Below, piece by piece: positions 7,344 through 14,213 of a DNA stretch of 23,751 bases; positions within the stretch are counted from its first letter, which is position 1; each line of letters starts with the position of its first letter. Source of the stretch: UBA7672 sp035995285 (lineage in GTDB: Bacteria > Pseudomonadota > Alphaproteobacteria > Caulobacterales > Hyphomonadaceae); assembly GCA_035995285.1 (NCBI GenBank), contig DASYKO010000166.1, forward strand, positions 1-23,751, written 5' to 3'. The notes below the pieces were generated by a model. The model was not told the origin of the DNA. It did not search any database and saw nothing but the letters and a program-made list of their open reading frames with translations. The position numbers and the translations under genes were made by a program.

Positions 7344-7963
7344 TCAAGCTTGCACTCACCGGATCCATCGGCATGGGCAAGTCGGCGACCGCCGCGCTGT
7401 TCGCGGCGCGCGGCATTCCCGTCTACGACGCCGACGCCGCCGTTCACTCCATCTACGGCAAGGGCGGGGAGGCAGTCGCCCCGCTCGAGTGGGCCTTCCC
7501 AGGCGTCATCGGAAAAGACGGCGCCGTCGACCGCAACAGGTTGCGCGAGAAGGTCGCCAAGAACCCCGAGGCGATGAAGAAGCTCGAAGTCATCGTCCAT
7601 CCCATCGTCGCCGGCCTGCAGAACGCCTTCCTGGATAAAGCCGCGGCCGACGGGGCTGACATCGTCGTACTCGACATCCCGCTCCTGTTCGAAACCGGCG
7701 GTGAAAAGAAGGTCGATGCAATAGTTGTGGTTACAGCCCCTGCGGACGTCCAAAGGGAGCGCGTCCTCGCCCGCAACACCATGACTGCGGATGAGTTCGA
7801 GGCGATACTCGCCCGCCAGACGCCCGATTCGGTCAAGCAGAAGCGCGCGGATTTCGTCATCAATACAGGGCTTGGCTTTCCATATGCCGAGGCCCAGGTC
7901 GATGCGATCCTCGAAGCCCTGCGCACCCGCATCCGGCTGGCGCAGGAACAGGCGGATGCCTAG
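7340..7963 (+). CDS. coaE: Dephospho-CoA kinase
   Basis: Phosphorylates the 3'-hydroxyl of dephospho-CoA, the last step of coenzyme A synthesis. The start is at 7340, where ATG overlaps the aroE stop (ATGA) and yields MIKLALTGSIGMGKS. The 207-residue product has the P-loop GSIGMGKS (8-15), the VYDADAAVH substrate segment, the IPLLFE motif near residue 113, and the C-terminal FVINTG motif. Length and order are normal. It is followed after one base by a stem-loop that overlaps the start of dnaQ, suggesting that termination on coaE influences dnaQ translation. Confidence 0.96.
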   Translation: MIKLALTGSIGMGKSATAALFAARGIPVYDADAAVHSIYGKGGEAVAPLEWAFPGVIGKDGAVDRNRLREKVAKNPEAMKKLEVIVHPIVAGLQNAFLDKAAADGADIVVLDIPLLFETGGEKKVDAIVVVTAPADVQRERVLARNTMTADEFEAILARQTPDSVKQKRADFVINTGLGFPYAEAQVDAILEALRTRIRLAQEQADA

Positions 7964-7994
7964 ATAAGGCCCGCACACCGAGACAGGGCCTTAT
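7964..7994 (+). promoter_or_regulatory. Stem-loop masking the dnaQ start
   Basis: ATAAGGCCC (7964-7972) pairs perfectly with GGGCCTTAT (7986-7994) across a 13-nt loop. The right arm covers the AGGG Shine-Dalgarno-like bases and the first two bases of the dnaQ ATG (7993-7995). The left arm starts directly after the coaE stop (7961-7963). There is no T run, so it is not a terminator. A ribosome ending on coaE would sit on the left arm and open the structure. Confidence 0.6.
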
Positions 7995-8685
7995 GAGAGA
8001 GATCGTCTTCGATACCGAAACCACCGGGTTCGACCACGACAAGGACGACCGTATCGTCGAGGTCGGCTGCGTCGAACTGGTGAACTACCTGCCCACGGGC
8101 AAGGAGTTCCAGATCTACATCAATCCTGGCCGGGCCATGGGCGAGGGCGCGATGCGCGTCACCGGCATCACCAACGACATGCTCAAGGGCAAGCCCTCCT
8201 TCTCCCATCCGGACGTGGTCGACCGGCTGATGGAGTTCTTCGGGGACAGCATCATCGTCGCCCACAATGCGGAATTCGACCGCAACTTCCTCAATGCCGA
8301 ACTGACCCGGCTCGGCCGCGCGACGGTGCCGAAAGACCGGTTCGTCGACACCGTGGTCCTCGCCAGAGAGCACCGCCCCGGCTCGCCCGCCAGCCTCGAC
8401 GCCGTCTGCAAGCGCTTCAACATCTCGCTCGAGGGCAGGGAGCTGCACGGCGCGCTGAAGGACGCGCGGCTGCTCTCCATGTGCTATCTCGAACTGAAAG
8501 GCGGCCGCGAGCGCGCCTTCGATTTCGCGGCCAAGAACAACGGCGCCGCGGCCCAGGCCGCCAATATCGCACGCGCCCCACGCCCCACGCCGCTCGCCCC
8601 GCGCATCCACGCCGAGGAGCAAGCCGCGCACGATGCCTTCGTGGCGACGCTCGGCGAGGCCGCGATCTGGAAGAAATACGCCTGA
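7993..8685 (+). CDS. dnaQ: DNA polymerase III epsilon subunit (3'-5' proofreading exonuclease)
   Basis: Proofreading subunit of the replicative polymerase core. The 230-residue product has the DEDDh exonuclease set: Asp7 and Glu9 in FDTETTG, Asp96 in AHNAEFD, and His152 and Asp157 in HGALKDA. After about residue 180 a flexible Ala/Pro-rich linker leads to a C-terminal segment ending in ATLGEAAIWKKYA, the part that in the family binds the alpha subunit. Length is typical for alphaproteobacteria. The ATG at 7993 is the first codon giving the family N-terminus and is covered by the hairpin described separately. It closes the PPSR-maf-aroE-coaE-dnaQ train and faces secB with a 10-nt gap. Placement of dnaQ close to the origin is common in this class. 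Confidence 0.96.
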   Translation: MREIVFDTETTGFDHDKDDRIVEVGCVELVNYLPTGKEFQIYINPGRAMGEGAMRVTGITNDMLKGKPSFSHPDVVDRLMEFFGDSIIVAHNAEFDRNFLNAELTRLGRATVPKDRFVDTVVLAREHRPGSPASLDAVCKRFNISLEGRELHGALKDARLLSMCYLELKGGRERAFDFAAKNNGAAAQAANIARAPRPTPLAPRIHAEEQAAHDAFVATLGEAAIWKKYA

Positions 8686-8695
8686 ACGTGTGGTC

Positions 8696-9193
8696 CTAGG
8701 CCTGGGCCTGTTCGGCTTCGGCCCTTGCGCGCTGCTGGCGGTAGAGGCTGACGAAATCGATCGGGTCGATCATCAGCGGCGGGTGGCCGCCGTCACGCGT
8801 GATGTTGGCGATGATCGCCCTCGCGAACGGGAAAAGCAGCCGCGGGCATTCGATCAGCAGTAGAGGCTCCATGTCCTCGCGCCGCGCGCCCTGCAGCTGG
8901 AACACGCCGGTGTAGATAAGCTCGGCGATGAAGACGACGGTCTCTTCCTTCTTGGCCTTGGCCGAGAGGCGCAGTTCAACGGCAAAAACCGCATCCTGGG
9001 GCGGGCCCGGCTCGACCCGGACGTCGATCCCGAGCTCGATTTCCGGGGAGCCGCCGCCTTGCTGGGCGGCCGCAAAGAGCCCCGGATTTTCGAATGAAAG
9101 GTCCTTCACATACTGCGCGAGGACACGGATCACCGGCGAAGTGGCGGCCTCGGCTTCCCCATTACCCTGTTCCGGAGACGGCGTGTCGGACAT
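8696..9193 (-). CDS. secB: Protein-export chaperone SecB
   Basis: Tetrameric cytoplasmic chaperone that holds preproteins unfolded and passes them to SecA. The 165-residue product has an acidic disordered N-terminal tail, then VLAQYVKDLSFENP (25-40 region), IELGIDVRVE, VFIAELIYTGVFQLQG, the LLIECPRLLFPFAR motif and the NITRDGGHPPLMIDPIDFVSLY stretch, all typical of SecB. ATG at 9193 is preferred over an upstream TTG at 9196 because an AGGGGA Shine-Dalgarno lies 7 nt before it. It is divergent from the Tim44-domain gene (204-bp gap) and convergent with dnaQ. Confidence 0.96.
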   Translation of the reverse strand: MSDTPSPEQGNGEAEAATSPVIRVLAQYVKDLSFENPGLFAAAQQGGGSPEIELGIDVRVEPGPPQDAVFAVELRLSAKAKKEETVVFIAELIYTGVFQLQGARREDMEPLLLIECPRLLFPFARAIIANITRDGGHPPLMIDPIDFVSLYRQQRARAEAEQAQA

Positions 9194-9299
9194 CAAATTC
9201 CCCTGTCACATTCCCAGTCACAGGGGTTTTGCGGTCCAATCTTGGCATCCTGTGAAGGCAGGGCGGCTATCACGCTGCTGCGACCCTCGCAACAGCAGG

Positions 9300-9327
9300 C
9301 TGACTTGGGGGGTTTTGTGTCTATATT
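9300..9327 (+). promoter_or_regulatory. Candidate promoter of the Tim44-domain gene
   Basis: CTGACT (9300-9305) and TATATT (9322-9327) are separated by 16 nt, in the secB/Tim44 divergent gap. A start point near 9334 would leave a leader of about 65 nt. The -10 is good and the -35 moderate. Nothing else distinctive is seen in the 204-bp gap. Confidence 0.4.
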
Positions 9328-9397
9328 GGACAAGGGCGGGAGAAACGTATCTCCTGTCCCTCCCGAAAGACTTGCTGGCAAGCATTGAAGGCGTCTC

Positions 9398-10006
9398 TTG
9401 AGTATCGAGCTTATTGTCCTGGCGGCGATCGCGGTCTTTGTGATTTCGCGGCTGTACGCCGTTCTTGGCTCCAAAACGGGCCATGAGCCGACCCCGCGTC
9501 GGCTCAAGGAAGCCCCTGTCCGCACCGCCGAGCGGGAGGAAGAGACCCCCACCGAGGAAGAACGCCCCCGTATGCGCCCCGCCTTCACCGGCCCGGCGGC
9601 AGGCGGCATGGAAGCGATCGCCGCCATCGACACCCAGTTTAACCCGGACGATTTCACCAAGGGCGCCCGCCGCGCCTATGAGCTGATCGTCGCCGCCTAT
9701 GCCGATGGCGACCGCGACGCCCTGCGCCTTCTGGTCGATGACGATGTGATGGAGGTCTACGCCGCCGCCATCGCCGAGCGTGAAAAGGCCGGTTCGGAGC
9801 CGATGCGCCTCGTCCGCCTGCGCCAGGCCAAGATCGTCGAGGCGTCGGTCGACGCCGTGAGCATGGCCCGCGTGGCCGTTTCGTTCGAAAGCGAGCTTTC
9901 CGACGGCGAGACCATGCGCCCCGCCAAGGAAATCTGGACGTTCAAGCGTCCGCTCAAGAGCCAGGACCCGAACTGGCTGCTCGATGAGGTCGCTACGGCG
10001 TCCTGA
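9398..10006 (+). CDS. Tim44/TimA domain protein with N-terminal membrane anchor
   Basis: The 202-residue product has one N-terminal hydrophobic helix (about 4-20, IELIVLAAIAVFVISRLYAVLG), a charged Pro/Glu-rich linker (about 27-62), and a C-terminal Tim44-like domain from about 75 (FNPDDFTKGARRAYELIVAAYADGDRDALR) to the end (EIWTFKR...DPNWLLDEV). This is the alphaproteobacterial relative of mitochondrial Tim44, an inner-membrane protein with its globular domain probably in the cytoplasm; its bacterial role is not settled. The start is TTG at 9398, with GAAGG as Shine-Dalgarno at about -8, because no ATG or GTG gives a complete membrane helix. It is followed 38 nt later by the Smr gene. In many relatives mltA lies between them; here it is absent. 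Confidence 0.87.
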   Translation: MSIELIVLAAIAVFVISRLYAVLGSKTGHEPTPRRLKEAPVRTAEREEETPTEEERPRMRPAFTGPAAGGMEAIAAIDTQFNPDDFTKGARRAYELIVAAYADGDRDALRLLVDDDVMEVYAAAIAEREKAGSEPMRLVRLRQAKIVEASVDAVSMARVAVSFESELSDGETMRPAKEIWTFKRPLKSQDPNWLLDEVATAS

Positions 10007-10044
10007 GTTGGTTCCCGGTAACCGGCTCGTGCTAATCCTCCCAT

Positions 10045-10563
10045 ATGACCCGCCGCCTCTCCTCTGAAGAGCGCCGCCTGTGGAGCCGTGTGGCCCGCAC
10101 GGTTCGGCCTGTGTCCGGCCGCGTGGTCGAGGCCGAGCCTGAAGACGTCGAGGTCAAATCGACCGGCGGGCCCTTCGTTGCTGCAAAGGCCGAAAGAGCA
10201 GGGGAGGCGGAGGCCAGGCGTCCCCATCGCCCCGGCGCGCCGGAGGACCTATCCGGCCAGCGCCGCATTCGCCGCGGCCAGATGGAGATCGAGGCCCGGC
10301 TCGACCTGCACGGCCACACGCAGGATACGGCCCATCGCGAGCTCGTCGACTTCATCGTGCACGAGGCGGCAGGCGGCGCGCGCTGCGTTCTCGTGATCAC
10401 CGGCAAGGGCCGCCTCGGCGCAGGCGTGCTGCGCTCGCGCCTGCATGACTGGCTCGGCGATCCGGCCCTGCGCCCCATCATCGCCGGCCACGCAACGGCC
10501 CATGTGCGCCATGGCGGGGAGGGGGCGACTTACATCTTTCTGAGGATGCCTCGCCGGCTCTAG
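10045..10563 (+). CDS. Smr/MutS2-C domain protein (DUF2027-like DNA/RNA endonuclease candidate)
   Basis: The 172-residue product has a basic, disordered N-terminal half and a C-terminal Smr domain from about residue 84: LDLHGHTQDTA (86-96), VLVITGKG (115-122) and a closing HVRHGGEGATYIFL (153-166). Stand-alone Smr proteins bind nucleic acid and several have nicking activity; the LDLH and GKG motifs needed for this are present. The cellular role of this short alphaproteobacterial type is not known. No good Shine-Dalgarno precedes the ATG at 10045, so translation may depend on the Tim44 gene 38 nt upstream. Its stop TAG lies within the palindrome CTAG (10560-10563), which also supplies the TAG stop of the convergent lipoprotein gene. 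Confidence 0.88.
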   Translation: MTRRLSSEERRLWSRVARTVRPVSGRVVEAEPEDVEVKSTGGPFVAAKAERAGEAEARRPHRPGAPEDLSGQRRIRRGQMEIEARLDLHGHTQDTAHRELVDFIVHEAAGGARCVLVITGKGRLGAGVLRSRLHDWLGDPALRPIIAGHATAHVRHGGEGATYIFLRMPRRL

Positions 10564-12227
10564 TGGATCCGCGAGCCCTTGAGCTCGACATCGGCAAACT
10601 GCCACATCGCCTTGAAGTGTTCGCGGTGCATGTCGGCCTCTGCCGTCTTCTTCTGGGCGTCCAGCGCCTGGATCAGGCCGAAGGTTGACCAGCCATTGTG
10701 CGGATACTGCTTGAGGTCCTTCTCATAGACGCCTTGCGCGTCGGCATAGCGTTTCGCCTGGATCAGCGCCGCGCCCAGCGACTGGCGCGTGGGATAATAC
10801 CAGAAGGGCGGCTCGGTGTAGGGCAGGGCGTCTTGCCCCGCGACCGCCGCCTCGAAGCTGGCGATCGCTTTCTTGGTGTCTTTGCCCGCAAGGGCGATCT
10901 CGCCGAGCAACAGATTGTCTGCGATCGAGAGCAGGGCGCTCGCCGGGAAATCATTGCCGTCGAGGAACATGACCTTGTCGTTGGCTTTCAGCGGAACGAG
11001 AGCGGCTTGCTCTGCCTTCGCGGCTTTCACGTCGCCCTTGTTGGCCAGCGCCACGCCGCGGCCGTAATGCCAAATGGCGTTGGAATAGGCGAGGTCGGCC
11101 CGCGGCTGCGGCTCGGCGAGAATCTCGTCCCAATGGCCGAACTGCACCAGAGCGAGCAGCGGGATGGTGTGGAAGAATTCGACCGTCGGGAACTGGTCGA
11201 TCTGCTCCAGCCGCACATTGGCCGCCAGCTTCCGAGCCGCCTCGATCGAGACTTTGCTTTGCCCCTGCATCGACGCCGCCGACCACAGGAAGTGGATGTT
11301 GTGGGGGTAGTACATGGCAGGATAGAAGCCCTGCGCATTGCACTGGGCGATGTAGTTTTCGTCGACCTTCGCCGCTTCGATGTTTGCCTTGGCCGCATCG
11401 TTGTAGCGTCCGACACGCCAGTAGATGTGGGCCGGCATGTGGACGAGGTGGCCTGATCCCGGCGCCAATGTGAGCAGCGTATCCGACGCTTTCTCGGCTT
11501 TCTCGGGCGAGGAGGAGGCCTCCATCGCATGGAGATAGAGATGAAGCGCCAGAGGATGCCGCGGATTGCGCGCGATCGTCTGTTCCAGCGTTGCGATCAC
11601 CGGCACGATCTCGGGCCGCGGGGTTTCGGAATCCGACCAGTAATTCCACGGCATGGTGTTCATCCACGCCTCGCCATACATCGCCGCGATGTCGTCGTCG
11701 GCGGGATAGGTTTTCACCAGCCCGCCCAGCGCCTCGGCATAGGCCGTATCAAGCTGCGTGCGGTCATCGACGGGTTGGGCGGCGTAGCGCTTCGTCAGGG
11801 CCTGGATCAGATCCTGTTCGACCTGCGGCTTGCCTTTCTCCAGAGACACCGCCTTCTCCAACGCCTTGAAGGCTGCGACCTGTTCGTCCTTCGACATGAT
11901 CGCCTTGCCCTTGGCGGTCACGTTGATGTTGGGGCCGGTCGCCAGCGCCTCGCCCCAGAAACACATGGCGCAGGTCGGATCGAGTTTTTGGGCGGCGCGG
12001 AAGGAGCGAATCGCCTCGGCATGGTTGAAGCCGAAGGCGAGCATCATGCCCTGGTCGAAATAGCGCTGGGCGGCGGGATCCTTCGTATCGATCACCCGGT
12101 GATATTCGCCCATGCCGGCAAACAGCGGCGCGCCGGCGCGCTTTACAAGTTCTGCGTCCGTCTCGGGCTTTGCCGCCGTGCACGCGGCGACGATGGCAAA
12201 TGCAATCAATGGGAAAACTGCGCGCAT
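10560..12227 (-). CDS. TPR-repeat lipoprotein of unknown function
   Basis: The start chosen is ATG at 12227, with GGAGGGGT just upstream; the open frame continues further but the extra 107 residues are Arg-rich and overlap hisE. The 555-residue product begins with a lipoprotein signal, MRAVFPLIAFAIVAAC, Cys16 being the likely lipidated residue. The mature part contains several TPR-like helical pairs (for example YFDQGMMLAFGFNHAEAIRSFRAAQKLDP followed by CAMCFWGEALATGPNIN, then HPLALHLYLHAMEAS, and a C-terminal pair around QSLGAALIQAKRYADAQGVYEKDLKQYPHNGW). This long TPR family with the CxxCFWGEA segment is widespread in proteobacteria and Acidobacteria, but I know of no established function. 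It is probably periplasmic and membrane-tethered. It lies 68 nt downstream of hisE on the same strand but is unlikely to be a histidine gene. Confidence 0.83.
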   Translation of the reverse strand: MRAVFPLIAFAIVAACTAAKPETDAELVKRAGAPLFAGMGEYHRVIDTKDPAAQRYFDQGMMLAFGFNHAEAIRSFRAAQKLDPTCAMCFWGEALATGPNINVTAKGKAIMSKDEQVAAFKALEKAVSLEKGKPQVEQDLIQALTKRYAAQPVDDRTQLDTAYAEALGGLVKTYPADDDIAAMYGEAWMNTMPWNYWSDSETPRPEIVPVIATLEQTIARNPRHPLALHLYLHAMEASSSPEKAEKASDTLLTLAPGSGHLVHMPAHIYWRVGRYNDAAKANIEAAKVDENYIAQCNAQGFYPAMYYPHNIHFLWSAASMQGQSKVSIEAARKLAANVRLEQIDQFPTVEFFHTIPLLALVQFGHWDEILAEPQPRADLAYSNAIWHYGRGVALANKGDVKAAKAEQAALVPLKANDKVMFLDGNDFPASALLSIADNLLLGEIALAGKDTKKAIASFEAAVAGQDALPYTEPPFWYYPTRQSLGAALIQAKRYADAQGVYEKDLKQYPHNGWSTFGLIQALDAQKKTAEADMHREHFKAMWQFADVELKGSRIH

Positions 12228-12295
12228 GTGACCCCTCCATGGCAAGCGAGGAGAGACTATCACTCGCGCCGGGGAGGGGACAGTGGACCCGTGGT

Positions 12296-12661
12296 TCAGG
12301 GCTGGCCGCGTGAGGTCTTCTCCTCGATTCCGGATTTGCCCTGCCGCTTTTTCAGCTCCGCCGCTACGGTATCGAGCGACACGCCGCGCGAGCGCAGCGC
12401 CACGAGCAGGTGATAGACAAGGTCGGCAGCCTCGCCGGCCACTTCCTTGTCGCCCTGCGCCATCACGGCGAGGGCGGCCTCGACGCCTTCTTCTCCGAGC
12501 TTCTTCGCCGTCATCGGCGGGCCGCCCGCAAGCAGCTTTGCTGTCCATGATGACGAGGGGTCCGCGCCAGCGCGCGCATCGATGGTCTTGGCGAGTTCGT
12601 TCAGCACTTCGCCGAGGAAGGCGGATGGGCCGAGCGGATCGTTTCCGGAATAATCGGTCAT
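12296..12661 (-). CDS. hisE: Phosphoribosyl-ATP pyrophosphatase
   Basis: Hydrolyses phosphoribosyl-ATP to phosphoribosyl-AMP, the second step of histidine synthesis. The 121-residue product contains SSWTAKLLAGG, the metal-binding helix KKLGEEGVEAALAV with its conserved Glu pair, and EAADLVYHLLVALRSRGVSLDTVAAELKKRQGKSG, ending EEKTSR as in the family. It starts 9 nt after the hisF stop, so hisF-hisE are cotranscribed. Stand-alone HisE (not fused to HisI) is normal in alphaproteobacteria. Confidence 0.96.
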   Translation of the reverse strand: MTDYSGNDPLGPSAFLGEVLNELAKTIDARAGADPSSSWTAKLLAGGPPMTAKKLGEEGVEAALAVMAQGDKEVAGEAADLVYHLLVALRSRGVSLDTVAAELKKRQGKSGIEEKTSRGQP

Positions 12662-12670
12662 GCGTCCCCT

Positions 12671-13453
12671 CTATGCATCTTCAGGCAGCCTTACCGGCGC
12701 GCCTGCTCTCGCCAGCGCGCGCTTTGCATCGGCGACGCTCGCCTCGCCGAAGTGGAAGATCGAGGCGGCGAGCACCGCATCGGCGCCGCCCTTCATCACG
12801 GCCTCGGCCATGTGCTCGACATTTCCGGCGCCGCCCGATGCAACGATGGGCACGCGCACCACATCGCGAATCGCGCGCAGCAGGTCGATGTCATAGCCGT
12901 CCTTGGTGCCGTCGCGGTCCATCGACGTCACGAGAATCTCACCCGCGCCCAGCTCGGCGGCGCGCCTAGCGAACTCAACGCCGTCGAGACCCGCGCTCTT
13001 TCGCCCGCCATGGGTATAGACGCCCCAGCGCAGAGGCTCGCCCGGTCCGCTCTCGCGCCGCACATCGAGCGCCATCACGACAGCCTGCGATCCCACCTTG
13101 CGGGCGCAGCGGGTGAGGATCGAAGGCTCGAGCACTGCAGCCGTGTTGATCGCGACTTTATCCGCGCCCGCTTTCAGCATGGCGACCATGTCGTCGGGCG
13201 TGCGCACGCCGCCGCCGACGGTGAGCGGCATGAAGCAGGCATCCGCCGTGCGCTGTACCACATCGATCATGGTCGAGCGGTTCTCATGGCTTGCCGTGAT
13301 GTCGAGGAAGCAGAGTTCGTCTGCGCCCTGCTTGTCATAGGCTCTGGCGAGCGCCACCGGATCGCCGGCATCGCGCAGGTCGACGAAGTTGACGCCCTTC
13401 ACGGTGCGCCCGTCTTTCACGTCGAGACACGGGATTACGCGGACTTTCAGCAT
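12671..13453 (-). CDS. hisF: Imidazole glycerol phosphate synthase cyclase subunit
   Basis: Takes ammonia from HisH and makes imidazole glycerol phosphate plus AICAR from PRFAR. The 260-residue (beta-alpha)8 barrel has the catalytic Asp11 in IPCLDVKDG and Asp130 in VMALDVRR, phosphate-binding TVGGGVRT (78-85) and ASGGAGNVEH near 225, plus TSMDRDGTKDG. The ATG at 13453 gives the standard MLKVRVIPCLD start; upstream in-frame codons were rejected. Its partner hisH lies 4.6 kb away on the same strand, past hisA, a periplasmic protein gene and the rsr/Y-RNA cassette. In most relatives hisH-hisA-hisF-hisE are contiguous. An overlapping mini-ORF, a His-rich leader ORF and a candidate promoter upstream suggest it now has its own leader. 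Confidence 0.96.
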   Translation of the reverse strand: MLKVRVIPCLDVKDGRTVKGVNFVDLRDAGDPVALARAYDKQGADELCFLDITASHENRSTMIDVVQRTADACFMPLTVGGGVRTPDDMVAMLKAGADKVAINTAAVLEPSILTRCARKVGSQAVVMALDVRRESGPGEPLRWGVYTHGGRKSAGLDGVEFARRAAELGAGEILVTSMDRDGTKDGYDIDLLRAIRDVVRVPIVASGGAGNVEHMAEAVMKGGADAVLAASIFHFGEASVADAKRALARAGAPVRLPEDA

Positions 13454-13494
13454 GGGTCTTCTCTCGCGCGGGGCAGGGCGCAGGTCAATGTCAT
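13447..13494 (-). CDS. Mini-ORF overlapping the hisF start
   Basis: A 15-codon frame, MTLTCALPRAREDPC, begins at 13494 and stops at TGA inside hisF codons 2-3. The same frame, shorter by two codons in the middle, precedes hisH (MTFALPRARGCS). Because the length difference is 6 nt and the frame is preserved, translation is plausible, but the similarity may equally reflect a DNA repeat. A GGAG lies about 11 nt upstream. Confidence 0.3.
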   Translation of the reverse strand: MTLTCALPRAREDPC

Positions 13495-13495
13495 C
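13461..13495. repeat. Short direct repeat, hisF copy
   Basis: CTCTCGCGCGGGGCAGGGCG (13461-13480) matches 18661-18680 upstream of hisH at 19 of 20 positions and lies at the same distance (7 nt) from the start codon. After a 6-nt extra segment, AATGTCATC follows in both (13487-13495 and 18681-18689). The two copies are in the same orientation and flank the block hisH-hisA-periplasmic gene-rsr-Y RNA array. Confidence 0.7.
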
Positions 13496-13629
13496 CATCA
13501 TCTGCTCCGATATCGCGGCGCAGATGGGGCGAAAGCCGTGTGGCGAGCGAGCGTTTCGCGCGCCTGCGGTCGAGTTGAGGATCGTTCGGGTCTGAAGGCG
13601 GAGACCGGTCCGCCTTGGGGCGGGGCCGG

Positions 13630-13728
13630 TCAGGACTCGCGAAGCGTGCGAGCCATCTGAGAATGTCCATGATGTCCTGAAATGCTGGAGGGGAGAGCAG
13701 CGTGGTGCGTGCAATTTCGATTTCGCAT
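13630..13728 (-). CDS. Candidate His-rich leader peptide upstream of hisF
   Basis: A 32-codon ORF with a strong AAAGGAG Shine-Dalgarno 7 nt before its ATG. It contains five His codons in two clusters (residues 7-9 THH and 18-22 GHHGH). Within the frame, after the His codons, lies a small hairpin (CTCGC/GCGAG). After the stop a perfect 8-bp hairpin (AAGGCGGA/TCCGCCTT, 13595-13616) follows, whose CCGGTC loop can instead pair with GACCGG at the stop codon. This resembles a his attenuation leader, but the hairpin has no clear T run and the His codons are not one run, so the call is tentative. The ORF is too short to be judged by codon use. Confidence 0.35.
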   Translation of the reverse strand: MRNRNCTHHAALPSSISGHHGHSQMARTLRES

Positions 13729-13798
13729 CTGGCTCTCCTTTCCTCATTTCAGGCCCGCGCGTTGACGCGCGCGTCGGCTGTTGATCAGCGCGCGCCGC

Positions 13799-13827
13799 AT
13801 AGCACACGCCAAATTGTCTGACGACAA
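13799..13827 (-). promoter_or_regulatory. Candidate promoter of the hisF leader
   Basis: On the minus strand TTGTCG (13822-13827) and TGCTAT (13799-13804) are 17 nt apart; a start near 13792 would lie about 64 nt before the leader ORF. Both boxes are moderate matches. The -35 box is inside the palindrome at 13811-13831. Confidence 0.33.
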
Positions 13828-13831
13828 ATTT
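13811..13831. promoter_or_regulatory. Palindromic operator candidate between hisF leader and the Y-RNA region
   Basis: AAATTGTC-TGAC-GACAAATTT is an inverted repeat with one missing T in the left arm; the core TTGTC-N4-GACAA resembles GntR-family operators. It overlaps the -35 of the candidate hisF-leader promoter and lies 14 nt upstream of the candidate plus-strand -35. It could therefore control both directions. The regulator is not identifiable here. Confidence 0.35.
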
Positions 13832-13844
13832 CGTGTCTGGCGCC

Positions 13845-13873
13845 TTGATCTTGCCGCGAAGCGCGATCATACA
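13845..13873 (+). promoter_or_regulatory. Weak candidate promoter reading towards the Y-RNA array
   Basis: TTGATC (13845-13850), 17 nt, CATACA (13868-13873). Matches are only 4/6 and 3/6. If used, the RNA would begin near 13880 with a perfect hairpin at 13883-13905 and meet the terminator at 14054-14087 before the array. The rest of 13729-14141 shows no gene; open frames there are chance extensions. Confidence 0.22.
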
Positions 13874-14053
13874 CCCGCTCCTTCGCAGGCGATGGTCGCC
13901 TGTGATTTGCGAGAGAGCTGACAAGAGTCGATGGCGCACCCAGTCATCAATTGGATGCTGAACACCGCCGGGTCGCATGACCTGTGCGGTAGCAAGCGCA
14001 TGCTTTCTCGCGGAGGCGGAATGGGCTGAGGCCTTTTCCAGTTCGGTTTCCCG

Positions 14054-14087
14054 AACCCCTCCCGAGCGATGCTCCGGAGGGGTTTTT
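14054..14087 (+). terminator. Intrinsic terminator (or attenuator) in front of the Y-RNA array
   Basis: AACCCCTCC (14054-14062) pairs with GGAGGGGTT (14076-14084), with GAGC/GCTC inside and a GAT loop; a TTTTT run (14083-14087) follows on the plus strand only. No plus-strand gene ends upstream. A smaller hairpin, GTTCGG/CCGAAC (14041-14056), shares three bases with its left arm, so the two partly exclude each other. It may gate transcription into the array. Confidence 0.75.
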
Positions 14088-14141
14088 CGTTTCCGGCCCC
14101 ACGGAGTTCCTGAAGAGGAAACCAAAAGGAGAGTTTCAAAG

Positions 14142-14207
14142 TTCCAGGTGGTGAAGGCGCGGATTTCTTCGTGGAAAAAAAGAGCCGCTCCGTCTGTTCC
14201 CCTGGAA
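14142..14207 (+). ncRNA. Y-RNA-like module 1 (short, stem only)
   Basis: Closing stem TTCCAGG (14142-14148) with CCTGGAA (14201-14207). Next to it are the 5' motif TGGTGAAG (14149-14156) and 3' motif TGTTCC (14195-14200), both shared by the modules downstream. A small hairpin GTGAAG-N10-CTTCGT forms on the 5' side. At 66 nt there is no room for a tRNA-like domain, so this would be a minimal Ro-binding stem. It lacks its own T run and is separated by 6 nt from module 2, implying processing from a longer precursor. Confidence 0.6.
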
Positions 14208-14213
14208 GCCTAT

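Noticed and set aside
12228..12548. 107-residue N-terminal extension of the TPR lipoprotein
   Set aside because: It overlaps hisE and would hide the lipoprotein signal that starts at 12227 with a good ribosome site.
13454..14125. 224-residue N-terminal extension of HisF
   Set aside because: HisF starts with MLKVRVIPCLD in the family; the extension has no similarity to it and covers leader-like sequence.
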